A DNA stretch of 9,641 bases from Methanobacteriota archaeon (lineage in GTDB: Archaea; Thermoplasmatota; E2; DHVEG-1): the NCBI GenBank assembly GCA_903930505.1, contig CAIYYQ010000083.1, forward strand, positions 1 to 9,641, in the 5' to 3' direction. The notes beneath the pieces are model-generated. The model saw only the letters and a program-made list of their open reading frames with translations. It was not told the DNA's origin and searched no databases. Each line of letters begins with the position of its first letter. The stretch's first letter is position 1. Positions 1 to 5,379 of the stretch are shown here, piece after piece. The position numbers and the translations under genes are program-made.

Positions 1-329
1 GACAATGCTTGTTGAGCACCACTCGTAATAAGAATATCATGCATTTCGCAGTTGATGTTCTTTTTTTCCCGCATTCGTTCTGCAATCGCTGCTCGAAGCG
101 CTGGCAATCCTTCAGTTGTTCCATATTGAAGTGCATTGTGGATATTGGTTTTGAAGACTTTCTCTATGCATTCATGGATGATTTCTACAGGGAAAGCTTG
201 TGGATTTGGTAAACCACCACCAAGGGATATAAAACCAGGGCTCTGCGTCAGTTTTAAAAGTTCTCTGATCTCTGAGGATTTCAGGGTTTTTGACCGTCTT
301 GAAAATAACCTATCGGTGTTGACTACCAT
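1..329 (-). CDS. PLP-dependent aminotransferase, class I/II (N-terminal part, cut by window edge)
   Basis: The reading frame opens at the ATG at 329-327 and stays open to base 1, giving 109 residues of the N-terminal arm and start of the large domain; the lysine that binds pyridoxal phosphate would lie outside the window. Visible family motifs are the arm LGGGLPNPQAFP (about residues 37-48), the ALQYGTTEGLPALRAAIAERM block (about 66-86) and ILITSGAQQALS at the edge (cofactor-binding turn). These match the fold-type I aminotransferases related to 2-aminoadipate/LysN and aromatic aminotransferases, which move amino groups between amino acids and 2-oxoacids in the cytoplasm; the substrate cannot be told from this part. 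An in-frame TGA lies upstream, and a TATA-like TTAAAATA (368-361) sits where an almost leaderless transcript would start. The gene is divergent from the VIT-like gene. Confidence 0.88.
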   Translation of the reverse strand, partial: MVVNTDRLFSRRSKTLKSSEIRELLKLTQSPGFISLGGGLPNPQAFPVEIIHECIEKVFKTNIHNALQYGTTEGLPALRAAIAERMREKKNINCEMHDILITSGAQQAL

Positions 330-390
330 AAAATGACCCTGGGCAGGTAATCAGTTGTGTTATTTTAACGTTTGGGGCTTCATAAAAATT

Positions 391-419
391 AAGGAGGAGT
401 GCCTCTTTTTTTGTTTTTT
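391..419 (+). terminator. Hairpin plus T-tract (terminator-like, no upstream gene)
   Basis: AAGGAGG (391-397) pairs with CCTCTTT (402-408) around an AGTG loop, with one G-T pair, and is followed by T7-G-T6. It looks like an intrinsic terminator on the plus strand, but the nearest gene to the left is on the minus strand. The 5' arm is also a near-perfect ribosome-binding sequence that the hairpin would hide. The sequence is clear; the role is not. Confidence 0.4.
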
Positions 420-566
420 ATATCCCGAGGACTTCGTCTCTTGGTATTGTTGATGCACTTTATAAAAATAAAAATATGAGATATATCGTGGTCCGCTTAC
501 GATGGGGGGCAATCGTTTTGTCTTACCATTTTTTTTCACTGCATTATAATGAATCGAAAAAGAACA

Positions 567-574
567 TTTAAGTA
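567..574 (+). promoter_or_regulatory. TATA-like box of the VIT-like gene
   Basis: TTTAAGTA is centred 27 bases before the ATG at 598, which is the spacing expected for a leaderless archaeal transcript that starts on the A of the start codon. Confidence 0.4.
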
Positions 575-597
575 CTGAACAAGAGTATTTGGTGTGC

Positions 598-1065
598 ATG
601 TCCCATCTTACCCGGTTTAGTTTTGGTGCTACATCGGCGATTATCACCTGTTTGGCGTTCATCATTGGATTGAGTAAAAGCCCAAATCCTAAACTCAGTA
701 TTGTCGGTTCGTTATTGGTCATTGCTATTGCTGATAATATTTCTGATACGTTAGGAATTCACATTTATCAGGAGTCTGATTTGAAACAGTCTGACGTAGT
801 TCGAGTTTCCACATTTTTTAATTTCGTGACACGTTTTTTGGTAATCCTTGTCTTCATTTTGTTCGTCTTTTTTTTACCGATCACCTTTGCAGTTATTTTT
901 TCTATTTTCTGGGGTGTTGCATTGCTTGCTGTTTTAAGCTATTACATAGCAAAAGAACAACAAGTAAATCCGTACAAAGCCATTGTACAACATGTTGCAA
1001 TCGCTATTGTAGTTATCATCGCGAGCAATTTATTAAGTGAATGGATCAAAGGTTTCTTTCCATGA
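598..1065 (+). CDS. VIT1/CCC1-like integral membrane protein (short form)
   Basis: This 155-aa, very hydrophobic protein has about five membrane segments (near residues 8-25, 33-50, 77-95, 97-116 and 130-147). The start FSFGATSAIITCLAFIIGL and the second block ADNISDTLGIHIYQESD (45-61) match the 'GAxDgxxT' and 'AxDxxSxxxGxYxxxxSE' regions of the VIT1/CCC1 family, which moves Fe2+ or Mn2+ out of the cytoplasm in characterised members. It is shorter than the plant and yeast proteins and lacks their long cytoplasmic metal-binding insert, so iron transport is a family-based guess. TTG (589) and GTG (592) are possible in-frame starts, but ATG 598 sits at leaderless distance from TTTAAGTA. The gene is followed after only a few bases by the promoter of the flavoprotein/arsM unit, so metal handling links the neighbours loosely. 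Confidence 0.72.
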   Translation: MSHLTRFSFGATSAIITCLAFIIGLSKSPNPKLSIVGSLLVIAIADNISDTLGIHIYQESDLKQSDVVRVSTFFNFVTRFLVILVFILFVFFLPITFAVIFSIFWGVALLAVLSYYIAKEQQVNPYKAIVQHVAIAIVVIIASNLLSEWIKGFFP

Positions 1066-1072
1066 CATTGAA

Positions 1073-1080
1073 TTATATAC
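1073..1080 (+). promoter_or_regulatory. TATA box, flavoprotein-arsM operon
   Basis: TTATATAC lies 8 bases after the VIT-like stop codon. It predicts a start near 1103 and a leader of roughly 65 bases before ATG 1168. The leader contains a short hairpin ACCT-GA-AGGT (1090-1099). Confidence 0.4.
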
Positions 1081-1167
1081 AAAAATGACCACCTGAAGGT
1101 TTAGATAATAATCAATCAGCTTTATTTGGATCAAAAAATATGCCCCTTACAATACGGGGATGACATT

Positions 1168-1626
1168 ATGAGACGAAACGATAAGGAAATAACAAATAGA
1201 AAAGAACTTGATGAGATTCTTACTAAAGCAAGGATTTGTCGTATAGGTTTTATCGACAAAAAAATACCATATATTGTTCCCATGAATTTTGGGTATAAAA
1301 ATAATTGTCTGTATTTTCATTCGGCACCAGTTGGAAAAAAAATTGATTTGATTCGAAAGAACACTGTCGTATGTTTTGAGGTAGATACTGATCATGACAT
1401 TGTTGATACGGGAATTCCATGTAATTGGTCAACGAAGTACACAAGTGTTATCGGATACGGGAAACCATCTCTTATTGAAGATTCTAATAAGAAAGAAGAG
1501 GCATTGAATATCATCATAGATCATTATTCAAAAGGTAATTCGTACAAGTTTCCTGAGAATAAAGTTCGTACTGTCGCAATAATAAGAATTGAGATTACTC
1601 AGATGACCGGGAAAAAATCCAGTTAA
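1168..1626 (+). CDS. Pyridoxamine 5'-phosphate oxidase-family flavin-binding protein
   Basis: The 152-aa protein matches the small split-barrel flavoproteins annotated as pyridoxamine 5'-phosphate oxidase-related or NimA-like, which bind FMN (or F420 or heme in relatives) and act as reductases in the cytoplasm. The typical order is present: MRRNDKEITNRKELDEIL at the N-terminus, the strand block CRIGF...PYIVPMNFGY, then LYFHSAPVGKKIDLIRKN (the flavin-phosphate region), VCFEVD, and CNWSTKYTSVIGYGKP with the conserved Cys and Trp. A TTG 14 codons upstream is in frame, but ATG 1168 has a good ribosome site (GGGGATGA, 4 bases before the start) and matches the usual family N-terminus. arsM begins 39 bases downstream on the same strand, so the two are probably one transcript. 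The true substrate is unknown; a true vitamin B6 oxidase is unlikely for this subgroup. Confidence 0.85.
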   Translation: MRRNDKEITNRKELDEILTKARICRIGFIDKKIPYIVPMNFGYKNNCLYFHSAPVGKKIDLIRKNTVVCFEVDTDHDIVDTGIPCNWSTKYTSVIGYGKPSLIEDSNKKEEALNIIIDHYSKGNSYKFPENKVRTVAIIRIEITQMTGKKSS

Positions 1627-1665
1627 AAATCTTAAACTCTTTAAAAGAAAAATGAGGAAAATACC

Positions 1666-2496
1666 ATGAATGAAAAAAACATAAAAAAGAATGTACGGCA
1701 AGGATATGCGAAAATCGCTACTCAAAAAACATCCTGTTGTGGATCAGCAAAATCATGCAACGATGCACCACATACTGCGATGGATATCAGTAAAAGTGTT
1801 GGATACACCGATGAAGAAATCAATATGGTTCCCAAAGGAGCAAACCTTGGGCTTGGTTGTGGCAATCCAACCGCTCTTGCATCATTGAAAAAAGGTGAGA
1901 TGGTTCTTGATCTTGGTTCTGGTGCAGGTTTTGATTGTTTCCTTGCTGCAAACAAGGTGGGAAACACCGGGAAAGTAATCGGTGTTGATATGACGCCTGA
2001 GATGATTGATGCTGCAAGAGACAACGCGGAAAAAGGCAGGTATAAAAACGTTGAGTTCCGATTAGGGGAAATTGAAAATCTTCCTGCAGCTGATAACTCT
2101 GTCGATGTAATTATCTCCAATTGTGTCATTAATCTTTCACCTGATAAAAAAAGAGTATTCAATGAGGCGTATCGTGTACTAAAACCAGGTGGGCGCATCA
2201 TGGTCTCCGATATTGTATTAATAAAAGAGCTCCCCGATCGTATAAAAAACTCTGTTGCCGCATACGTTGGATGTATATCTGGTGCGATCAAGAAAGATAT
2301 GTATTTGAAAACAATCAAAGAATCTGGGTTTCACGATATCCAGGTAATAGAAGAAACAGTGTTTCCTCTCGAACTAATGGCAAATGATTCAGCGGCACAG
2401 GTGATTATTAACAAGATGAATGTAACCACTCAGGAATTAAAAAACATTGAAAATCTTGTGGTTAGTATCAAAGTAAAAGCAGTGAAAACCAAATAG
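1666..2496 (+). CDS. arsM: Arsenite methyltransferase ArsM
   Basis: This 276-aa SAM-dependent enzyme transfers methyl groups from S-adenosylmethionine to As(III) in the cytoplasm, yielding methylated and finally volatile arsenicals. SAM motif I is VLDLGSGAGFD (80-90), the acidic residue after strand 2 is in GVDMTPEM (106-113), and SNCVINLSPDK (151-161) and RVLKPGGR (170-177) follow. The family signature VPKGANLGLGCGNP (55-68) is intact. Cys65, Cys153 and Cys203 stand at the positions of the three arsenic-binding cysteines of characterised ArsM proteins, and Cys24, Cys25 and Cys31 form a further N-terminal thiol cluster. ATG 1666 follows TGAGG by 8 bases. No arsR, arsenite pump or arsenate reductase is in the window, so it stands apart from a classical ars operon. 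It is converging with the 51-aa zinc ribbon gene (60-base gap). Confidence 0.94.
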   Translation: MNEKNIKKNVRQGYAKIATQKTSCCGSAKSCNDAPHTAMDISKSVGYTDEEINMVPKGANLGLGCGNPTALASLKKGEMVLDLGSGAGFDCFLAANKVGNTGKVIGVDMTPEMIDAARDNAEKGRYKNVEFRLGEIENLPAADNSVDVIISNCVINLSPDKKRVFNEAYRVLKPGGRIMVSDIVLIKELPDRIKNSVAAYVGCISGAIKKDMYLKTIKESGFHDIQVIEETVFPLELMANDSAAQVIINKMNVTTQELKNIENLVVSIKVKAVKTK

Positions 2497-2556
2497 AACA
2501 AAAATTTTATTTGCTATCTTAGAGTTCCTTGAAAAATCATAATGACTTCAGATCAT

Positions 2557-2712
2557 TCAGTACCATCTGCCAACCTTGCCACCCATGCGTATCAATGTTT
2601 CACCGCATTTAGGGCATACAACGTTGTTTGATCCACGATCAACAACGCTATCTTTTGCTTTCGAAGAAAATGGTAAACTCCAGCCGCATTTCTTACATTT
2701 AATTTGAATCAT
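2557..2712 (-). CDS. 51-aa zinc-ribbon protein, unknown function
   Basis: ATG 2712-2710 to TGA 2559-2557 encodes 51 residues beginning MIQIKCKKCGWSLPF. Two pairs, C6-x2-C9 and C33-x2-C36 (VCPKCGETL), form a zinc ribbon; the middle is polar and the C-terminus is basic and aromatic (GGKVGRWY). Similar one-domain ribbons are common in archaea and mostly uncharacterised; some bind nucleic acid or assist larger complexes. The frame has AAAGGT 5 bases before the ATG, which supports it as a real gene despite its size. Its leader appears to be about 100 bases long, unusual in this window, and holds a strong inverted-repeat element (2750-2808), suggesting leader-level control. I cannot assign a specific role. 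Confidence 0.82.
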   Translation of the reverse strand: MIQIKCKKCGWSLPFSSKAKDSVVDRGSNNVVCPKCGETLIRMGGKVGRWY

Positions 2713-2749
2713 CTCAAACCTTTGCCCTCTGCAATTTTGCTGTTCTCTT

Positions 2750-2808
2750 GGTTATCATGTTGTCTTTTTTTCTAAAACACATATGTGTTTCGTTGGAAAA
2801 TGATAACC
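2750..2808 (-). promoter_or_regulatory. Structured element in predicted 5' leader (nested inverted repeats)
   Basis: Read on the minus strand, GGTTATCAT (2808-2800) and ATGATAACC (2758-2750) are a perfect 9-base inverted repeat. Between them lies the 16-base perfect palindrome AAACACATATGTGTTT (2790-2775), plus TTTC and GAAA tracts that could pair in between. As RNA it would fold into one long stem with an internal loop and a 6-bp hairpin capped by AUAU. It sits between the predicted start (~2813) and the ribosome site of the zinc-ribbon gene. It could instead be a set of protein operators on DNA. Confidence 0.5.
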
Positions 2809-2825
2809 TTCCCGTATACTACTTA

Positions 2826-2857
2826 TTCAAATGGCTATATATACTTATGTATTTGAA
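2826..2857 (-). promoter_or_regulatory. TATA box flanked by an inverted repeat (zinc-ribbon gene promoter)
   Basis: GTATATATAG (2844-2835 on the minus strand) is a strong TATA box. TTCAAAT (2826-2832) and ATTTGAA (2851-2857) are perfect inverted arms placed symmetrically on either side of it, which is the layout expected of a dimeric repressor that blocks TBP or TFB binding. Confidence 0.5.
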
Positions 2858-2894
2858 ACGTTACAAACGCATCGCAACATTGAAACAAATACGA

Positions 2895-2920
2895 TAAAGA
2901 AATAAAAAATAAAAAAAAGA
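2895..2920 (-). terminator. T-rich terminator of the 55-aa zinc protein
   Basis: On the minus strand this is TCTTTTTTTTATTTTTTATT followed by a few more T-rich bases, about 40 bases after the stop codon at 2963-2961. Runs of T without a strong hairpin are the usual archaeal termination signal. Confidence 0.55.
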
Positions 2921-2960
2921 TTTTGGTAAAACAATGAACGTGAATTATTTCATTTCTTTA

Positions 2961-3128
2961 CTAAAATCTCTTCGGTTTGCGTTTTTGGTAACAATCCCGG
3001 CAATAAACGGGTCTGCTTCCATCTGGTTTGAAGGGAACTTCAGTTTCTTTTCCACATTCTGCACAAGTTGCCTTATGCATTTCTCGCGGACCATCAAAAC
3101 GGCCGCCTCTGCTATCTTCTCTATACAT
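2961..3128 (-). CDS. 55-aa CxxC-x17-CxxC zinc-binding protein
   Basis: ATG 3128-3126 to TAG 2963-2961 gives 55 residues starting MYREDSRGGRFDGPREMHKA. The zinc site is C22-x2-C25 (TCAECGKE), 17 residues, then C43-x2-C46 (YCRDCYQKR), with the PFKPDGSRPVYC spacer and a basic KRKPKRF end. This matches the very widespread archaeal 'CxxC-x17-CxxC' mini-protein family; its glycine/arginine-rich start and basic tail suggest nucleic-acid contact, but no function is established to my knowledge. A good ribosome site (AAGGAAG, 6 bases before ATG) and a TATA box 18 bases before the leader (TTTTATATA, 3177-3169) support it as an expressed gene. It is separated from the other zinc gene by its own terminator, so they are probably not co-transcribed. 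Confidence 0.87.
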   Translation of the reverse strand: MYREDSRGGRFDGPREMHKATCAECGKETEVPFKPDGSRPVYCRDCYQKRKPKRF

Positions 3129-3168
3129 ATTTTACTTCCTTTTTTGTTAAGTTCGTATAAGTATTAAG

Positions 3169-3177
3169 TATATAAAA
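3169..3177 (-). promoter_or_regulatory. TATA box of the 55-aa zinc protein
   Basis: TTTTATATA on the minus strand predicts a start near 3146 and an 18-base leader that includes the ribosome site. The same bases read TATATAAAA on the plus strand and could also drive rightward transcription from about 3200. Confidence 0.5.
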
Positions 3178-3228
3178 TTATACGTTACGCTGTTTTTGAC
3201 CCTTAAAACACATTTTTTGGGGGTGAAT

Positions 3229-3324
3229 ATGTTCATCATATATTGGAATACGTACACTGCAGAGTTGCGGATGGTGACTGGAAAGGAGGGGGACGTAAAA
3301 TATCGAAGGGTAATTTGCCGGTGA
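3229..3324 (+). CDS. Possible 31-aa small protein
   Basis: ATG 3229 to TGA 3324 encodes a short polar peptide (MFIIYWNTYTAELRMVTGKE followed by a basic tail ending VICR). Its support is context only: GGGGGTGA, close to the ideal archaeal ribosome site, ends 3 bases before the ATG, and the plus-strand TATATAAAA at 3169-3177 would place a start about 29 bases upstream. The sequence matches no family I know, and composition does not clearly mark it as coding. Confidence 0.22.
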   Translation: MFIIYWNTYTAELRMVTGKEGDVKYRRVICR

Positions 3325-3385
3325 GGAGAATGGAGAGGATGGGATTGTAAAAATATATACCCCCGTCATCATTCTACGTCCATAA

Positions 3386-3413
3386 TTAACAATTGTTAAC
3401 TTCTGTTTATAAA
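3386..3413 (+). promoter_or_regulatory. Palindrome next to TATA box
   Basis: TTAACAATTGTTAA (3386-3399) is a perfect 14-base palindrome that ends 6 bases before TTTATAAA (3406-3413), i.e. over or just upstream of the BRE position. CTTCTGTTT occurs at 3400-3408 and again at 3421-3429, 21 bases apart, on either side of the TATA core. This looks like a regulated promoter. Confidence 0.45.
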
Positions 3414-3437
3414 TCTTTCGCTTCTGTTTGGCGTCTT

Positions 3438-3494
3438 ATGGAGAAAGAGCAACTTTCACCGCAGGAAAAAACTCAGAATATTTTATATACTTGA
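3438..3494 (+). CDS. Possible 18-aa leaderless micro-ORF or gene remnant
   Basis: MEKEQLSPQEKTQNILYT followed by TGA. Its ATG stands about 27 bases after the centre of TTTATAAA (3406-3413), the spacing of a leaderless start. The peptide looks like the first residues of a larger protein; no frame continues it convincingly. Confidence 0.2.
   Translation: MEKEQLSPQEKTQNILYT
3481..3490 (+). promoter_or_regulatory. TATA box
   Basis: TTTTATATAC is centred about 27 bases before the ATG at 3512 and could start a leaderless transcript there or a longer leader for the TspO-like gene. Confidence 0.35.
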
Positions 3495-3511
3495 ACAAAA
3501 CACAGTTTGGG

Positions 3512-3592
3512 ATGAGCAATAAAAAAACTGAACATAAGACCAGCGGATACATGTTTTTACATATAATTATGCAAATTAGAAATCATAATTAA
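3512..3592 (+). CDS. Possible 26-aa leaderless micro-ORF or gene remnant
   Basis: ATG 3512 to TAA 3592 encodes MSNKKTEHKTSGYMFLHIIM plus six residues. The start is at leaderless distance from the TATA box at 3481-3490. The frame is open further upstream to 3413 without an ATG. No similarity is recognised, and it may simply be leader sequence for the gene at 3634. Confidence 0.2.
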   Translation: MSNKKTEHKTSGYMFLHIIMQIRNHN

Positions 3593-3633
3593 TACCATTA
3601 CAGTTTTTTATTACACCATCGAGGAGAAAAAGT

Positions 3634-4446
3634 ATGGAACCAAACAAAAAAAATCTTTTACTTGTCATAGGAAATAGTATTGCGGTAATCGCAACCATAC
3701 TTGTGAACGCCTTAGCTGTAATCCTACCATTGAACGGAAAATCCACAAGCGAACTCTCAGACGCAATCCCAAATCTCTTTGTCCCAGCAGGCATCACGTT
3801 TTCCATCTGGGGAATCATCTACATCCTCATCATCATATTCATGCTGTACCAGATACTCGAACTTAGAAAAAAAGAACAAAAAAACATGGCTGCCATCGAA
3901 AAAATAGGGGGATGGTTCATCCTTGCAAGCCTTGCAAATGTTCTGTGGATATTCCTGTGGCATTACCAATATATTACCCTCTCACTTGGAGCAATGCTTA
4001 TTTTATTCATCTCACTACTCAGAATCTATCTTAAATTAAATATAGGATTATCCAAAGTCCAATTAAAAGAAAAAATAGCGGTCCACATCACCATAAGCGT
4101 GTATCTGGGATGGATCACTGTCGCAACAATCGCCAACGCCACCGCAGTCCTAGTCAACCTCAAAGTAGGGGATTTATTTCTTGGACAAGCCAACTGGACG
4201 ATCCTACTCATCGCCGTTGCCACACTCATCACTATACTTATGCTTCTCAGACGAAAAGATGTTGCTTACAGCCTTGTTATCATCTGGGCGTTCCTTGGTA
4301 TCATCATAAAACGCATCAGCCCAGATCCCATCTTTGGAATACAGACCAATATTGCCATTACTGCAGCCGTTGCAATCCTACTTATCTTTATTGTACTGCT
4401 TGTAAAAACAATGCCATCACTAATTAAAAAAAGAACTGCAACATAA
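3634..4446 (+). CDS. TspO/MBR-family (tryptophan-rich sensory protein-like) membrane protein, long form
   Basis: This 270-aa protein has about eight hydrophobic helices (near 8-33, 51-74, 93-111, 113-134, 149-173, 188-205, 210-227 and 240-259), against five in classical TspO (~160 aa). Recognisable TspO-type blocks are LFVPAGITFSIWGIIYIL (48-65), NVLWIFLWHY (102-111) and YLGWITVATIANATAVL (157-173). Classical TspO binds porphyrins and sterols and acts in stress responses; the long prokaryotic form has no settled function. A LPLNG element (31-35) precedes the first loop. GAGGAGA ends 6 bases before ATG 3634. The transglutaminase-like gene starts 28 bases after its stop and is probably on the same transcript. 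msrB/msrA nearby suit a role in redox stress, though that is only context. Confidence 0.72.
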   Translation: MEPNKKNLLLVIGNSIAVIATILVNALAVILPLNGKSTSELSDAIPNLFVPAGITFSIWGIIYILIIIFMLYQILELRKKEQKNMAAIEKIGGWFILASLANVLWIFLWHYQYITLSLGAMLILFISLLRIYLKLNIGLSKVQLKEKIAVHITISVYLGWITVATIANATAVLVNLKVGDLFLGQANWTILLIAVATLITILMLLRRKDVAYSLVIIWAFLGIIIKRISPDPIFGIQTNIAITAAVAILLIFIVLLVKTMPSLIKKRTAT

Positions 4447-4474
4447 CACATACTATAAACAGAAGAAACTGAAA

Positions 4475-5314
4475 ATGAAACCATTCTCAAGCATACAAGG
4501 TTGGCAGATACAACATCATGAAAAACTAAGTTTTCAAGCCAACGCAGGAACACCTACAATACGACTAAAATTTTATCATTATCCAACGTATCGACAGACT
4601 GTACAGATCAACAAACCTCCTGAACAATGCAAGCTAAAAAACAAAGGAGAAAACACGTATTTTGTTTTTCACCACAAGGTTGGAGCCAAAGGAATCATCT
4701 CACTAGAAAGAACTATCTCAGTGTTTCCCAACCCATTTACTCCCAATAATGCTGATTGGGGGAAAATATCTGATTTTTCTTCTTATATCCAGCGAAAATA
4801 TCAACAACGATTACGATACTGGCCACAGCACACACAGGTCATACAGGATATAGCAAATCAAGATTGGTTCCATACTGATAATCTTTTCAATTGGGTTCAA
4901 TCAGCGAATACGTATATCAAAGAAAAAATAAAATACCCTGAAAAACAAGAAAAACGATTAGGTGCAGAACAAGCATTTCTCACAGGCAGCGGCGACTGTG
5001 ACGAATTCACTGATCTCTTTATTACTATAGCAAGAATGCGAGGCATACCCTGTCGACGACTCACAGGATTTTTTATACAACAGAACCTCACATCAGAAGC
5101 ACATGCCTGGGGAGAAATACAAACACCTGCAAAGGTTTGGATACCAATTGACATCGCATTACACAACATTGGTAATCATACCATGAACTATATCATTTTA
5201 AAAATAGAGGAATTCAATCCTGCTCTTCCGGATTATCAGATTCAAACAAAACACTCAACAACTGTTCACCATCAATGGGAACTACCAACACCGCTATTTA
5301 CTCCTATTTATTAA
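4475..5314 (+). CDS. Transglutaminase-like (papain-fold) domain protein, cytoplasmic
   Basis: The 279-aa protein carries a complete transglutaminase-like catalytic triad in its C-terminal half: Cys175 in GSGDCDEFTDLF, His210 in EAHAWGEI and Asp226 in WIPIDIALHNIG, with RMRGIPCRRLTGF between them, as in the archaeal/bacterial transglut_core superfamily. Members are mostly cysteine peptidases or amidases, less often cross-linking enzymes. Residues 1-90 form a beta-rich N-terminal region (like the N-terminal domain often seen before transglut_core), including IRLKFYHYPTYRQTVQI; 100-160 are mainly helical. There is no signal peptide or membrane segment, so it should act in the cytoplasm, unlike many secreted family members. 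The ATG at 4475 lacks a clear ribosome site and the closest TATA-like CTATAAA is too near, so translation coupled to the TspO-like gene is likely. The substrate is unknown. Confidence 0.82.
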   Translation: MKPFSSIQGWQIQHHEKLSFQANAGTPTIRLKFYHYPTYRQTVQINKPPEQCKLKNKGENTYFVFHHKVGAKGIISLERTISVFPNPFTPNNADWGKISDFSSYIQRKYQQRLRYWPQHTQVIQDIANQDWFHTDNLFNWVQSANTYIKEKIKYPEKQEKRLGAEQAFLTGSGDCDEFTDLFITIARMRGIPCRRLTGFFIQQNLTSEAHAWGEIQTPAKVWIPIDIALHNIGNHTMNYIILKIEEFNPALPDYQIQTKHSTTVHHQWELPTPLFTPIY

Positions 5315-5323
5315 TTAAAGAAT

Positions 5324-5345
5324 TTTCGTTTCAAAGAGTTTTTTT
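5324..5345 (+). terminator. T-rich terminator of the TspO-transglutaminase unit
   Basis: TTTTCGTTTC followed by a run of seven T (5339-5345) comes 10-30 bases after the stop codon at 5314. The last T's are also the first bases of the msrB TATA box, so stop and restart signals overlap. Confidence 0.4.
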
Positions 5346-5350
5346 ATAAA
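5343..5350 (+). promoter_or_regulatory. TATA box of msrB
   Basis: TTTATAAA predicts a start near 5373, leaving a leader of about 7 bases before ATG 5380; no ribosome site is seen, so msrB is likely translated from an almost leaderless mRNA. Confidence 0.55.
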
Positions 5351-5379
5351 CAGATACGATATATGTAACCTATGATAGT

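Larger units (their letters stand above)
3129..3633. other. 505-base region without a confident gene
   Basis: The stretch holds the promoter of the leftward zinc protein, a purine-rich block (3275-3345), a 7-base inverted repeat GGACGTA/TACGTCC (3291-3297 and 3375-3381), a perfect palindrome (3386-3399), two plus-strand TATA boxes each 27 bases before an ATG, three micro-ORFs of 31, 18 and 26 codons, and the leader of the TspO-like gene. No tRNA-like or known RNA fold was recognised. It may be a small-protein locus or the remains of decayed genes. Confidence 0.5.

Noticed and set aside
9..336. Open plus-strand frames at the left edge
   Set aside because: They lie opposite the aminotransferase, whose motifs are clear on the minus strand; the plus translations match nothing.
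421..446. CCGAGG...TCTTGG stem as part of a tRNA or small RNA
   Set aside because: Only one 6-bp stem with a G-T pair; no cloverleaf arms or CCA-end pattern around it.
360..722. 120-codon minus-strand frame
   Set aside because: It overlaps the start of the VIT-like gene on the other strand, and its translation is low in recognisable pattern and has no ribosome site.
1722..2318. 198-codon minus-strand frame opposite arsM
   Set aside because: It is a long antisense shadow of a well-conserved gene; no family motif and no promoter.
2541..2557. AATGA...TCATT hairpin between arsM and the zinc-ribbon gene as a terminator
   Set aside because: Only 5 bp with a 7-base loop and no T-tract directly after it on either strand.
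2934..3167. 77-codon plus-strand frame
   Set aside because: It is antisense to the CxxC-x17-CxxC zinc protein, which has four correctly placed cysteines, a ribosome site and a TATA box.
3178..3372. 64-codon minus-strand frame
   Set aside because: Serine/proline-rich translation of a purine-rich block on the other strand; no ribosome site or promoter found.
3291..3381. GGACGTA/TACGTCC pair as the closing stem of a structured RNA
   Set aside because: Arms are short and 77 bases apart; no further nested pairing was found, so chance is likely.
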